Assembly (NCBI GenBank): GCA_902489275.1
Contig: CABTZK010000037.1
Span: forward strand, 1-13,740
Length of the DNA: 13,740 nucleotides
From: an uncultured Porphyromonadaceae bacterium
Lineage (GTDB): Bacteria > Bacteroidota > Bacteroidia > Bacteroidales > Muribaculaceae
Direction of reading: 5' to 3'
The notes under the pieces were generated by a model, which was given only the letters and a program-made list of their open reading frames with translations, was not told where the DNA came from and made no database searches. Each line of letters opens with the position of its first letter. Positions within the stretch are counted from its first letter, which is position 1. This document shows, in pieces, positions 1 to 6,577 of the stretch. Made by a program: the position numbers and the translations under genes.

Positions 1-75
1 AATCTGGTAGAGCGCTTCCAGATTGAGCTCGTCGCCATGGACAGATGTGGTTTCTATTCTGGCTGGTTTCATCAT
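1..75 (-). CDS. 5' end of an unidentified leftward gene (partial)
   Basis: A leftward reading frame starts at the double ATG at 75-70 and stays open to the window edge, giving 25 codons (MMKPARIETT, then SVHGDELNLEALYQI). A purine-rich GAAGAT lies immediately upstream and could serve as a weak ribosome-binding site; either ATG (75 or 72) could be the start. The N-terminus is polar with no signal peptide, so a cytoplasmic product is likely. I do not recognise the family from 25 residues and assign no function. A possible -7 element for it lies at 229-236. Confidence 0.55.
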   Translation of the reverse strand, partial: MMKPARIETTSVHGDELNLEALYQI

Positions 76-116
76 ATCTTCGTTTTTATTTTGTTCTCAT
101 TTGGGTTGTTAACGTG

Positions 117-183
117 AGCACGATGAATTATAAGTGTCTATCAATTTGATGATTAGCGAAATTTATCGTAACTTTATCGTGCT
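117..183. repeat. Inverted repeat AGCACGAT ... ATCGTGCT
   Basis: Perfect 8-bp arms lie at 117-124 and 176-183, separated by 51 bp, in the leader of the leftward gene. The wide spacing fits a looped pair of operator half-sites better than a terminator. The same CACGAT core recurs in the tighter inverted repeat at 332-349. Function is inferred only. Confidence 0.3.
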
Positions 184-228
184 AAAACACAAAGAATTAC
201 AAGCAAAAACCGCCATGATCACCATGGG

Positions 229-236
229 CAAAGTTA
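229..236 (-). promoter_or_regulatory. Possible leftward -7 element (TAACTTTG)
   Basis: The reverse complement of 229-236 is TAACTTTG, an exact match to the Bacteroidetes -7 consensus TAnnTTTG. It points at the leftward gene starting at 75 and would give a leader of about 145 nt that contains the 117-183 inverted repeat. No TTTG is present at the expected -33 spacing, so this is a half-promoter call. Confidence 0.3.
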
Positions 237-331
237 CTGAAACATTTTGTATGGCCGATGCTTTCTGCAAGTTTTTTTTGACACAATGACGGCAAAATAG
301 ACGCTAAAACCGGTCAAAAAGAGAAAAATAT

Positions 332-349
332 CATCGTGACAGCACGATG
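332..349. repeat. Perfect 7-bp inverted repeat CATCGTG-ACAG-CACGATG
   Basis: Arms at 332-338 and 343-349 are perfectly complementary around a 4-nt loop. The site lies about 130 bp upstream of the -7 element at 478-485. An A-run follows on the plus strand rather than a T-run, so it is not a rightward terminator. A compact operator is more likely. Confidence 0.35.
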
Positions 350-477
350 CAAAAAAAGGTATGCAAGAAAACGCGCCATCAGTTTCCTGAAGTTGTCTCA
401 TGCAACTGGAACGCAGGGTTTATCCTTAAAAAACGTTAATTGGCATGGAGATTCACGAGGACTTGTGAAAAATGGGA

Positions 478-485
478 TAACTTTG
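478..485 (+). promoter_or_regulatory. Possible -7 element (TAACTTTG) for the YvlD-like gene
   Basis: TAACTTTG matches TAnnTTTG exactly and lies 34 nt upstream of the ATG at 520. There is no TTTG at 19-21 nt spacing; the nearest TTG (463-465) is only 12 nt away. The call rests on the -7 element and its position. Confidence 0.4.
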
Positions 486-519
486 CGGGAGCGAACCGTA
501 GAATTTAAATTTAAATGTT

Positions 520-849
520 ATGATTACAAGACTTCTTTTGACCGCCCTTGCCGTGGGCATCACGGTGATGATTTTGCCCGGTGTCACGTGTGCCCCCTGG
601 TACATTTGTATTGTCGTGGCTGCCGTGCTGGGGCTCATCAATACCTTCGTGCGCCCAGTCGTCAAGTTGCTGGCTTTGCCCATCAACATCATCACGCTGG
701 GTCTTTTCTCGCTGGTGATCAACGCCTTGATGGTAGAGCTGTGTGCCTGGGTCGTGAGTGGATTTGAGGTAAGCACATTTTGGTGGGCGCTCTTGTTCTC
801 GGTGATTCTTGCTGTGGTCAACTGGGCGCTGAGCAAAGTGTTCCATTAG
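520..849 (+). CDS. Phage holin family 4 / YvlD-like small integral membrane protein
   Basis: This 109-residue protein is almost entirely hydrophobic, with four likely membrane helices (about residues 4-20, 27-43, 55-78 and 86-105). The segment N41-T-F-V-R-P through L53-P-I-N and T59-L-G-L-F to N68 is the signature I associate with the Phage_holin_4_2/YvlD family: four-helix inner-membrane proteins found widely outside phages, with no firmly known function. No lysis genes or other phage genes are nearby, so a phage role is unlikely. The ATG at 520 follows an AT-rich leader without a clear Shine-Dalgarno sequence. Its TAG stop (847-849) overlaps the stop of the converging leftward gene by 4 bp. 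Confidence 0.85.
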   Translation: MITRLLLTALAVGITVMILPGVTCAPWYICIVVAAVLGLINTFVRPVVKLLALPINIITLGLFSLVINALMVELCAWVVSGFEVSTFWWALLFSVILAVVNWALSKVFH

Positions 850-1742
850 TCCCCGGCAGCCAGTATCTCGTTGATGAGTGCGGTCACATCGGTCACATTG
901 ATCATGCCGTCCTCATTCAGGTCGGCTAAGCAGGTTGTGATGTAGTCATCGCTACCGCCAAGCAGTATCAGGTTGATGAGCGCCGTCACGTCGGTCACAT
1001 TGACGGTGTCGTCCTCATTCAGGTCACCGGTCAAGTTGAGCGGCCCGAGCATGAGTGTGCCCGCAATGGCTTTTCCGCCCTCGACGAGGCTGTGCATCGA
1101 TGGGCTGAATGTGATTTTCCCCCGCGGGTAGAGGAATTCCTCGCTCACCAGGTCGAAGCCGCCCAGTTCCTGGGTCGCGAGCGAGTCACACTGCATGATC
1201 ATGGTCGATCGGCGGGCACACACCGTCGATGGGTAAAGGTCATGGCCGCCCACGCCACTTTCTCTCTTCCCCAAAAGCCCCACTTTGCTTGTGGCGATGC
1301 CGAAATGGCATCTGAAGACGGTGAGCCTCATGTCGCAGTTCACCGCAACCCCTTGTGGGGTGGCCATGATGATGGCGCCATCGCCTGCCATGAGCAAGTC
1401 GCTGGCGCTCTTGATGCAAGTGAGCGAGTCGGTGGTGACCTTGACGATTCCCTTGAGCATGATGTTGCAGGCCTCGCCCGTGTTCAGGTCGATGATTGCG
1501 CCGGGGCCGTCGGGTGCTTTGTCGAGGGCGATTTCGGCGCCATTGAGGGTGAGTGTCGCCGTGGCAGGGTTATAGGCCACTTTGCCGCGCAGGAGCCACT
1601 TGCCAGTGATGTTGCCGCAATTCTCGCTGGTCACTGGCGTGCCGCCAATTTTGACGGGATAGGTGTCTATGGCCCAAGCGCTGGCAGCCACAAGGAGCGT
1701 GCCCCCTAAAAGGGCTATTTTGAGCATACGTTTTCTCATCAT
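846..1742 (-). CDS. Secreted protein with C-terminal dockerin-type repeats
   Basis: The product is a 298-residue exported protein. The start chosen is the ATG at 1742 (or the adjacent one at 1739), because it begins a clean signal peptide (MMRKRMLKIALLGGTLL... A-W-A, cleavage near residue 24); the frame is open further upstream but that part lies inside tdk. The middle part, with phrases such as YNPATATLTLNGAEI, resembles the repetitive beta-rich carbohydrate-binding-like domains of Bacteroidetes, at low confidence. The last 60 residues (239-298) hold two near-identical EF-hand-like units, DLNEDDTVNVTDVTALIN and DLNEDGMINVTDVTALIN, as in type I dockerins. These predict calcium binding and possibly protein-protein anchoring, although classical cellulosome cohesins are not expected here. 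The start overlaps the tdk stop as ATGA, implying translational coupling. Confidence 0.8.
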   Translation of the reverse strand: MMRKRMLKIALLGGTLLVAASAWAIDTYPVKIGGTPVTSENCGNITGKWLLRGKVAYNPATATLTLNGAEIALDKAPDGPGAIIDLNTGEACNIMLKGIVKVTTDSLTCIKSASDLLMAGDGAIIMATPQGVAVNCDMRLTVFRCHFGIATSKVGLLGKRESGVGGHDLYPSTVCARRSTMIMQCDSLATQELGGFDLVSEEFLYPRGKITFSPSMHSLVEGGKAIAGTLMLGPLNLTGDLNEDDTVNVTDVTALINLILLGGSDDYITTCLADLNEDGMINVTDVTALINEILAAGD

Positions 1743-2377
1743 GCGGGTTGCGTGTTGTCGAACTGGAGCGAGTTCCTGGCGCTGCTCTCCAAGCGGCGAT
1801 TGCGCCAGCAGCGCCGGCACATGGCCATGTACTTGTCGTTGCCGCCAATCTCTACCTGGAGCCCATCGGTGACCACATTTCCCTTGGAATCGATGCGGGC
1901 ATTGACAATCGTCTTGCGCCCGCAGGAGCAAGTCGACTTGATTTCCTCGATGGAGTCGGCCAGCTCAAACAAGCGGCGCGACCCCTCAAACAAGTGTGAC
2001 TGGAAATCGGTTCGCAAGCCATAGCACATCACGTTCACGCCATAGTCGTCAACGATGCGGGCGAGCTGGTCGATCTGCTGAGCCGAGAGGAACTGCGCCT
2101 CGTCGATGAGCAGCCAGTCTTTCACTTGCAGCGTGCGCTCAAACATCTCTTTCAGGTACTCGTAGATGTCCATTTCGGGGTATATCCACGAGCACTTGCG
2201 CTCAATGCCGATGCGCGAGCGAATCACGTTGTTTTTTTCGCGATTGTCGACTGCTGGCTTCATGCACAAGTACTGCATGCCGCGCTCCTCGAAGTTATAG
2301 GCTTGAGTGAGCAGCAGCGCCGTCTTGGCCGAGCCCATGGTGCCGTAACGGAAATATAGTTTGCCAACTCCGTTCAT
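1739..2377 (-). CDS. tdk: Thymidine kinase, type II
   Basis: The enzyme phosphorylates thymidine to dTMP with ATP in pyrimidine salvage, in the cytoplasm. At 212 residues it has the usual bacterial length. Visible motifs are the P-loop GTMGSAKT (12-19), the Walker B-like DEAQ (92-95) with the probable catalytic acid of this family, a CxC pair (C150, C152) and a CRRC pair (C187, C190) that together form the structural zinc site, and the thymidine-binding lasso region between them (about 160-186, with Y183). A promoter on the same strand lies 28 nt upstream of the ATG, so it starts its own transcript separately from pyrC. Its TGA (1741-1739) is overlapped by the ATG of the dockerin-protein gene. 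Confidence 0.95.
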   Translation of the reverse strand: MNGVGKLYFRYGTMGSAKTALLLTQAYNFEERGMQYLCMKPAVDNREKNNVIRSRIGIERKCSWIYPEMDIYEYLKEMFERTLQVKDWLLIDEAQFLSAQQIDQLARIVDDYGVNVMCYGLRTDFQSHLFEGSRRLFELADSIEEIKSTCSCGRKTIVNARIDSKGNVVTDGLQVEIGGNDKYMAMCRRCWRNRRLESSARNSLQFDNTQPA

Positions 2378-2404
2378 GTTCAGTTTTTTGTCGTTCTACA
2401 AAGG

Positions 2405-2435
2405 CAAAGTTAAAAAAATATCACACGCGCTCCAA
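2405..2435 (-). promoter_or_regulatory. Bacteroidetes-type promoter for tdk
   Basis: On the minus strand, TTG (2435-2433) is followed after 20 nt by TAACTTTG (2412-2405), an exact -7 element. It is 28 nt from the tdk start codon and sits in the 106-bp gap after the pyrC stop. No strong terminator for pyrC is visible in this gap. Confidence 0.65.
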
Positions 2436-2483
2436 CAAAAGTTATTAACACCTCACGCCACCTCCAGCAAGCGTGTCGTGGCC

Positions 2484-3794
2484 TCAACGGCCGAAGCGTA
2501 GAGGTTGCCCTTGGACGACAGGGCTAATTTTCCCATGGTCAAATGCCAAGTGGCCGTTCACAAAGGTCATGACCACACGGTGATGCAGCACTGTGCCCGA
2601 TAGGGGGGTCCAGGAGCAGGGCGAGACGACATCGGCATCGGCCACGGTCCAGTCTTGCGGCGACACGACGGCTAAGTCGGCCTGGTAGCCCTTGCGCAAG
2701 AAGCCACGGCGCTCAATGCCGTAGAGCCGGGCAGGGGCGTGGCACATGCGTTCGGCGACAAGGGCTGGAGGGAGCAAGCCGAGCATGGCCACAAGAGAGA
2801 ATTGCACCATGGGCATGCCCGATGCGGCTTTGAGACAGCCGCCTTGCTTCTCGCAGAGCAAGTGCGGGGCATGGTCGGTGCCAATGACTTGGAGGCGGCC
2901 GTCGAGCACCGCCTGGCGAATGGCCTCGCGGTCGGCAGGGGTTTTGATGGCGGGGTTGCACTTGATTCGGTTTCCCAGGCGGCCATAGTCCTCATCGCTA
3001 AACAGCAGGTGGGCAACCGTTGCCTCGCCCGTAATGCGGTCGCCGTCGATGAGCGGCAACTCGCATGCGGTGCTCACGTGGAGCACGTGCAGCCGTGTGC
3101 CGCACGCACGCGCCAGCTCAACCGCGCGGAGGGTGCTGGCATAGCATGCTTGCTCGCTGCGTATCTTCTCGTGAAAGCGCAATGGCAGGTCCTCGCCATG
3201 CTGGGCGACATAGTGCTTGCGATTGGCTTTGATGATCTCTTCATCCTCGCTGTGGATGGCAATGAGCGCGGGCATCTCTTGAAACAGGCGGCGGGTTGCG
3301 GCAGGGTCGCTCAGGAGCATGCCGCCCGTAGAGGAGCCCAAAAAGGCTTTCACGCCACACGCGCGGGAGTAGTCCACCTTGTGCAGCTGGTCGATGTTGC
3401 TGTTGGTGGCCCCTATATAAAAGGAATAGTTGGCGACAGAGACTTGGGCAGCCCGCTCAAATTTCGCCTCAAGTCTTTCGAGGGTGGTTGTAAGCGGCTG
3501 GTTGTTGGGCATATCCATGAAACTGGTCACGCCTCCTGCCACTGCCGCGCGGCTCTCGCTTGCGATGCTGCCCTTGTGCGTCATTCCAGGCTCGCGAAAG
3601 TGCACGTGGTCGTCGATAGCGCCAGGGAGGATGTAAGCCCCCTTCAGGTCGAAAGCCTCGTGGCACTGGGCGATGAGGTCGCGATCAGGCTCCCCCTCTC
3701 CCACCTGGGCAATCAGCTCGCCGTCGATCACGACAAAACCGCGGCGCATGAGGCCCTCATTCACCACCATTCCGTGATATAGCAGCTTTAACAT
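2484..3794 (-). CDS. pyrC: Dihydroorotase, class I
   Basis: The enzyme interconverts N-carbamoyl-aspartate and dihydroorotate in de novo pyrimidine synthesis. The 436-residue length fits class I enzymes. Amidohydrolase-fold features appear in order: the HxH metal site in DDHVHFREPG (H63, H65); a lysine in GVKAFLGSS (K149), likely the carboxylated metal bridge; H181 in IAIHSEDE; H236 and H239 in LHVLHVSTA; and the catalytic aspartate in IGTDHAPH (D307). With all ligands present the enzyme should be active. Allantoinase and hydantoinase are relatives, but the REPGMTHKG and NPA(I)K segments favour dihydroorotase. The start overlaps the end of the glycosyltransferase gene by 7 nt, so the two are almost certainly co-transcribed and probably translationally coupled. 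Confidence 0.92.
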   Translation of the reverse strand: MLKLLYHGMVVNEGLMRRGFVVIDGELIAQVGEGEPDRDLIAQCHEAFDLKGAYILPGAIDDHVHFREPGMTHKGSIASESRAAVAGGVTSFMDMPNNQPLTTTLERLEAKFERAAQVSVANYSFYIGATNSNIDQLHKVDYSRACGVKAFLGSSTGGMLLSDPAATRRLFQEMPALIAIHSEDEEIIKANRKHYVAQHGEDLPLRFHEKIRSEQACYASTLRAVELARACGTRLHVLHVSTACELPLIDGDRITGEATVAHLLFSDEDYGRLGNRIKCNPAIKTPADREAIRQAVLDGRLQVIGTDHAPHLLCEKQGGCLKAASGMPMVQFSLVAMLGLLPPALVAERMCHAPARLYGIERRGFLRKGYQADLAVVSPQDWTVADADVVSPCSWTPLSGTVLHHRVVMTFVNGHLAFDHGKISPVVQGQPLRFGR

Positions 3795-4552
3795 GGCTTT
3801 TCAGGATGCTTTCGGGTGAATCTCTTTTTGTTAAACCAGCTGTCCCACTTGAGCTTGATGACGCCCAGCATGGCCTCACCGAATATCCCGCCGCTCATTT
3901 TGCTGGTGCCTAACACCCGGTTGACGAAGACGATGGGCACTTCCTTAATCTTGAAGCCCATTTTGTAGGCCGTGAACTTCATCTCGATTTGGAAAGCGTA
4001 GCCCTTGAACTCGATTTGGTCAAAGTCAATGGCTTGCAGCACCTCGCGCTTGTAGCACACAAAGCCGGCGGTGGTGTCGTGCACCTTCATGCCGGTGACC
4101 ATGCGCACGTAGATGGAGGCGCAGTAGCTCATGAGGATGCGGCTCATGGGCCAGTTGACGACATTGATACCCTTAATGTAACGCGAACCCACCGAGAGGT
4201 CGGCGCCTTCGACGGCGCAAGCGCGCTGAAGCGGAATGAGATCTTGAGGACGATGCGAGAAATCGGCATCCATCTCGATGATGTACTGGTAGCCGTGGGC
4301 AAGCGCCCACTTGAATCCCTCGATATAGGCTGTGCCCAATCCCAGTTTTCCTGCACGTTTCACAATGTGCACGCGACCTGGAAGTTCCCCAATCAGTCCA
4401 TCGACAATAGCGCCCGTACCATCGGGGCTATTGTCGTCGATGACAAGAACATCAAATTGATGTTCCTCCATTCCCGTGACCACATGGATGATGTTGCTGA
4501 TGTTCTCCTTCTCGTTGTAGGTGGGGATAATGATTAAACTGTCAGAGTTCAT
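3788..4552 (-). CDS. Family 2 glycosyltransferase, polyprenol-phosphate mannose synthase (DPM1) type
   Basis: This 254-residue protein is a GT-A fold enzyme predicted to transfer a sugar, typically mannose from GDP-mannose, to a polyprenyl phosphate at the inner membrane face. The N-terminus IIIPTYNEKENI is typical of the family. The nucleotide-sugar site includes DDNSPDGT (39-46) and the metal-binding D95-A-D97 in EMDADFSH. The segment around GSRYIKG and the Q/K-rich EVPIVFVNR part are also characteristic. It lacks the C-terminal membrane helices of two-domain homologues, as short DPM1-like bacterial enzymes do. It is first in an operon with pyrC, with a strong promoter upstream. The sugar and acceptor cannot be read from the sequence. 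Confidence 0.88.
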   Translation of the reverse strand: MNSDSLIIIPTYNEKENISNIIHVVTGMEEHQFDVLVIDDNSPDGTGAIVDGLIGELPGRVHIVKRAGKLGLGTAYIEGFKWALAHGYQYIIEMDADFSHRPQDLIPLQRACAVEGADLSVGSRYIKGINVVNWPMSRILMSYCASIYVRMVTGMKVHDTTAGFVCYKREVLQAIDFDQIEFKGYAFQIEMKFTAYKMGFKIKEVPIVFVNRVLGTSKMSGGIFGEAMLGVIKLKWDSWFNKKRFTRKHPEKPC

Positions 4553-4593
4553 TGCCTATTGTACTTTTTTGGGAGGGGTGGACTTTATACATG

Positions 4594-4625
4594 CAAAAGT
4601 AGTAATAAAATCGAAAACAAGCAAA
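4594..4625 (-). promoter_or_regulatory. Strong Bacteroidetes promoter for glycosyltransferase-pyrC
   Basis: On the minus strand, TTTG (4625-4622), a 20-nt spacer and TACTTTTG (4601-4594) match the TTTG-N19-21-TAnnTTTG consensus completely. The predicted leader to the ATG at 4552 is about 35 nt. Confidence 0.8.
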
Positions 4626-4663
4626 AGTGCCAAACAATTTATCTCGAATTTTCGATATTGATA

Positions 4664-4695
4664 CAAATATTCAGGATATTTGACCCAAATATTTG
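4664..4695. promoter_or_regulatory. Palindrome cluster (CAAATAT/ATATTTG) between divergent promoters
   Basis: CAAATAT (4664-4670) and ATATTTG (4676-4682) form a perfect inverted repeat with a 5-nt spacer. Next to it is the 10-bp palindrome CAAATATTTG (4686-4695), whose right half is the -33 element of the rightward promoter. Its placement suggests a binding site for a dimeric regulator that could block or guide the rightward promoter. AT-richness makes chance matches easier, so the regulatory role is inference. Confidence 0.4.
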
Positions 4696-4723
4696 CAAAA
4701 TCAAAGAAAAACATATAATTTTG
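4692..4723 (+). promoter_or_regulatory. Strong Bacteroidetes promoter for the secreted-protein gene at 4829
   Basis: TTTG (4692-4695), a 20-nt spacer and TAATTTTG (4716-4723) give a full consensus match. The leader to the ATG at 4829 is about 100 nt, long enough to hold regulatory structure, though none is obvious by eye. Confidence 0.8.
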
Positions 4724-4828
4724 CTTTTCGTATCAACCTGCAACCTGCTTCATGTTCTGAGGTAAAATCAGACTCGCCTCTAACTTGACTCATGAATAAC
4801 CCCATTAAGAGTCTGGTAAAATTATTTT

Positions 4829-6295
4829 ATGGCAAAAGAATTACGCAATTTACTGCTGATGCTAACCGTACTCATGTCATTCACTGCAATCGCGCAAGAG
4901 CAGACATGGAGTTTTGGCTGGGAAAAATCAAAATCTAACGGTGGCGAGGGTTTCTATGACCTCACCAGCCACAAGTACACGCTCACAACGACGCTGAATG
5001 GCATCTCATGGACCATTTCATCAGATTCCTATTATTATGGCTACACCGCCGGCACGGGGCAACTCATCGGCAGCAACGCGAATCCAGCCAGCTGGGTTTC
5101 GCTCAACACGAGCGGCATCCCTGGGAAAATCAAATCGGTCGAGGTCAAGGCTCGGTGCTACGACAAGGAAGGTGTCGTTGCGCATATAGGCGTGGAGGTG
5201 AACGGCGCGAGGTATCAATGCGGCGGTGCCGACTCGGTCCTGCTCACACCAAACTACACACCCTACCAATTTACTCCTGCCGCTGCCCCGCAAGAGGGCA
5301 AGATTGACATTAAATTGTCGCAAACCTCAGAGACGAAGTGCGTGCTCTACATCCGCAGTATCACGATTGTCTATGAGAATGCCGCGACCGGGGTCGAGGC
5401 TCCAACCATCTCCTTGCTCCCAGGCACCTACGATGCCCCACAAGAGGTCACGCTGAGCACCAGCTATGGCGACGCCGCCAAGATTTACTACACGCTCGAC
5501 GGCAGCAACCCCAACGTGGAGAATGGAACAAGAATCGAGTATGCCGGCCCGTTCCAAATCACCGAGACGGGTAAACTCAGTGCTGTGACGGTGAAAGACG
5601 GCGTAAGCAGTCAAATTGTGACAGCCGACTATGTGATTCGGGTTTCTCCCGGACTTTATTGGGAAAAAGAAGAGCACTCGGTTGTGGCGGGCTACAATGA
5701 CTGGGGAAACTTCCTGAACAACCCCAATCACGTTGCCCCTATCACCTACAAGAGCGATGATGAGACCGTTGCCGTGGTGGGTGCCAATGGAGACATCCTC
5801 GGCATCAATCCGGGCCAGTGCCATGTGAGCGCCACTTTTGCCGGAAATGAGACTTATCTGCCCCAAACGGCATCCTACAAACTGACCGTAACGCCAAAGG
5901 CAGCCATCCCCGCACCCGTCATCACCCCCGCTGGCGGAACCTTTGACGCCCCGGTAGAGGTGACCATCACCACCGTCGCTCCAGCCAAGGCAGTGTGGTA
6001 CTCAACGACCGCAAGCACTGTTGATGAACTCATCGATAACCCCGTGATTGTGAAAGGCCTAACCGCCACCGTGACTATTGACAGGAGCTGTACTTTGGCG
6101 GCTGTGGGTGTAGACTACGACAATGTGAGCGAGATGGCGACAGCCACATTCCAAATCTCGGAGCCTACCGCCGTGTCTAATCTCACGATTGACCGAGACA
6201 AGAAGCATGAGATTTACACCATTGACGGTCGCCGTGTGGTGAATCCAAAGGCAGGATTATACATTGTCGATGGCAAGAAAGTTATTGTCAAGTAG
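4829..6295 (+). CDS. Secreted multidomain protein with Fn3-associated (CHB_HEX_C-like) and Ig-like domains
   Basis: The 488-residue protein begins with a signal peptide (residues 1-23, ending AIAQ). Residues about 25-185 form a beta-rich N-terminal domain (start TWSFGWEKS) that I do not recognise, possibly carbohydrate-binding. Residues about 191-270 match the chitobiase C-terminal/Fn3-associated pattern (GTYDAPQEVTLST ... IYYTLDGSNP). Residues about 275-355 look like a bacterial Ig-like (Big_2) domain (YKSDDETVAVVGANGDILG). Residues about 361-443 are a second Fn3-associated domain (GGTFDAPVEVTITT). The last 28 residues (461-488) are the tail EIYTIDGRRV ... AGLYIVDGKKVIVK, common at the ends of exported Bacteroidales proteins. 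No catalytic domain is seen, so adhesion or glycan binding is likely. It has its own promoter, and 282 bp separate it from the next gene. Confidence 0.8.
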   Translation: MAKELRNLLLMLTVLMSFTAIAQEQTWSFGWEKSKSNGGEGFYDLTSHKYTLTTTLNGISWTISSDSYYYGYTAGTGQLIGSNANPASWVSLNTSGIPGKIKSVEVKARCYDKEGVVAHIGVEVNGARYQCGGADSVLLTPNYTPYQFTPAAAPQEGKIDIKLSQTSETKCVLYIRSITIVYENAATGVEAPTISLLPGTYDAPQEVTLSTSYGDAAKIYYTLDGSNPNVENGTRIEYAGPFQITETGKLSAVTVKDGVSSQIVTADYVIRVSPGLYWEKEEHSVVAGYNDWGNFLNNPNHVAPITYKSDDETVAVVGANGDILGINPGQCHVSATFAGNETYLPQTASYKLTVTPKAAIPAPVITPAGGTFDAPVEVTITTVAPAKAVWYSTTASTVDELIDNPVIVKGLTATVTIDRSCTLAAVGVDYDNVSEMATATFQISEPTAVSNLTIDRDKKHEIYTIDGRRVVNPKAGLYIVDGKKVIVK

Positions 6296-6577
6296 CAATG
6301 ATGGAAGCCAATGTGTAGGCACTTTACAGGGCTAAGGGCGCTGTTCTCATTGTGAATTCCACAAAGCTCCGGCTCCGACGATTAACTTTATTTATGAATT
6401 ATTAAGTCCTATTTTTAGTATTTATGCCTAATTTTACAGCGAGAAAATTCATCTTGGGTATCATTGGGCACCTTGCCTTGTAGAGACCAAATGCGAGAGA
6501 GCATGCCTTAAAAACCTCAACAAGACGATTGACTTGAACAGCTTTTTAATTATAAACCACATTAAACAACTAAACAC
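6296..6577 (+). other. 282-bp intergenic region upstream of the DUF285 cluster
   Basis: No gene is seen. There is no exact TAnnTTTG; the closest forms are TAACTTTA (near 6384) and TAATTTTA (near 6429). No hairpin with a T-run is evident after the upstream stop. The AT-rich stretch 6384-6440 is the most likely location of a promoter for the gene at 6578. Confidence 0.35.

Larger units (their letters stand above)
76..519. other. 444-bp non-coding region between divergent genes
   Basis: No convincing gene is seen between the leftward partial gene and the rightward gene at 520. The region is AT-rich and holds CACGAT/ATCGTG inverted repeats (117-183 and 332-349), a leftward TAACTTTG at 236-229 and a rightward TAACTTTG at 478-485. 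It has a T-run at 272-279. A GTG-initiated frame from 336 crosses the downstream gene in another frame and looks like a shadow. No tRNA or riboswitch-like structure was recognised by eye. Confidence 0.5.

Noticed and set aside
276..283. TTGACA resembling a sigma-70 -35 box after the T-run
   Set aside because: Bacteroidetes housekeeping promoters use TTTG/TAnnTTTG, and no matching -10 element is present at the right spacing.
336..767. GTG-initiated plus-strand frame overlapping the YvlD-like gene
   Set aside because: Most of it overlaps the membrane protein in another frame, its composition is not protein-like, and there is no ribosome-binding site or family match.
520..849. Prophage or lysis function for the holin-family protein
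   Set aside because: The family is common in non-phage genomes, and no endolysin, integrase or structural phage gene is in the window.
1190..1310. Possible frameshift in the dockerin-protein gene, because this part reads unlike the typical repetitive beta-rich domain
   Set aside because: The frame stays open on both sides, and the sequence after it again fits the family pattern and leads in frame to the dockerin units, so a simple diverged region is the better reading.
1092..1709. 205-codon plus-strand frame opposite the dockerin-protein gene
   Set aside because: The minus-strand product has a signal peptide and dockerin repeats; the plus frame is a low-complexity H/A/G-rich shadow.
2739..3782. 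Long plus-strand open frame (347 codons) opposite pyrC
   Set aside because: It lies wholly antisense to dihydroorotase, whose motifs are complete. The frame is open because of codon bias in pyrC and its translation has no recognisable domain.
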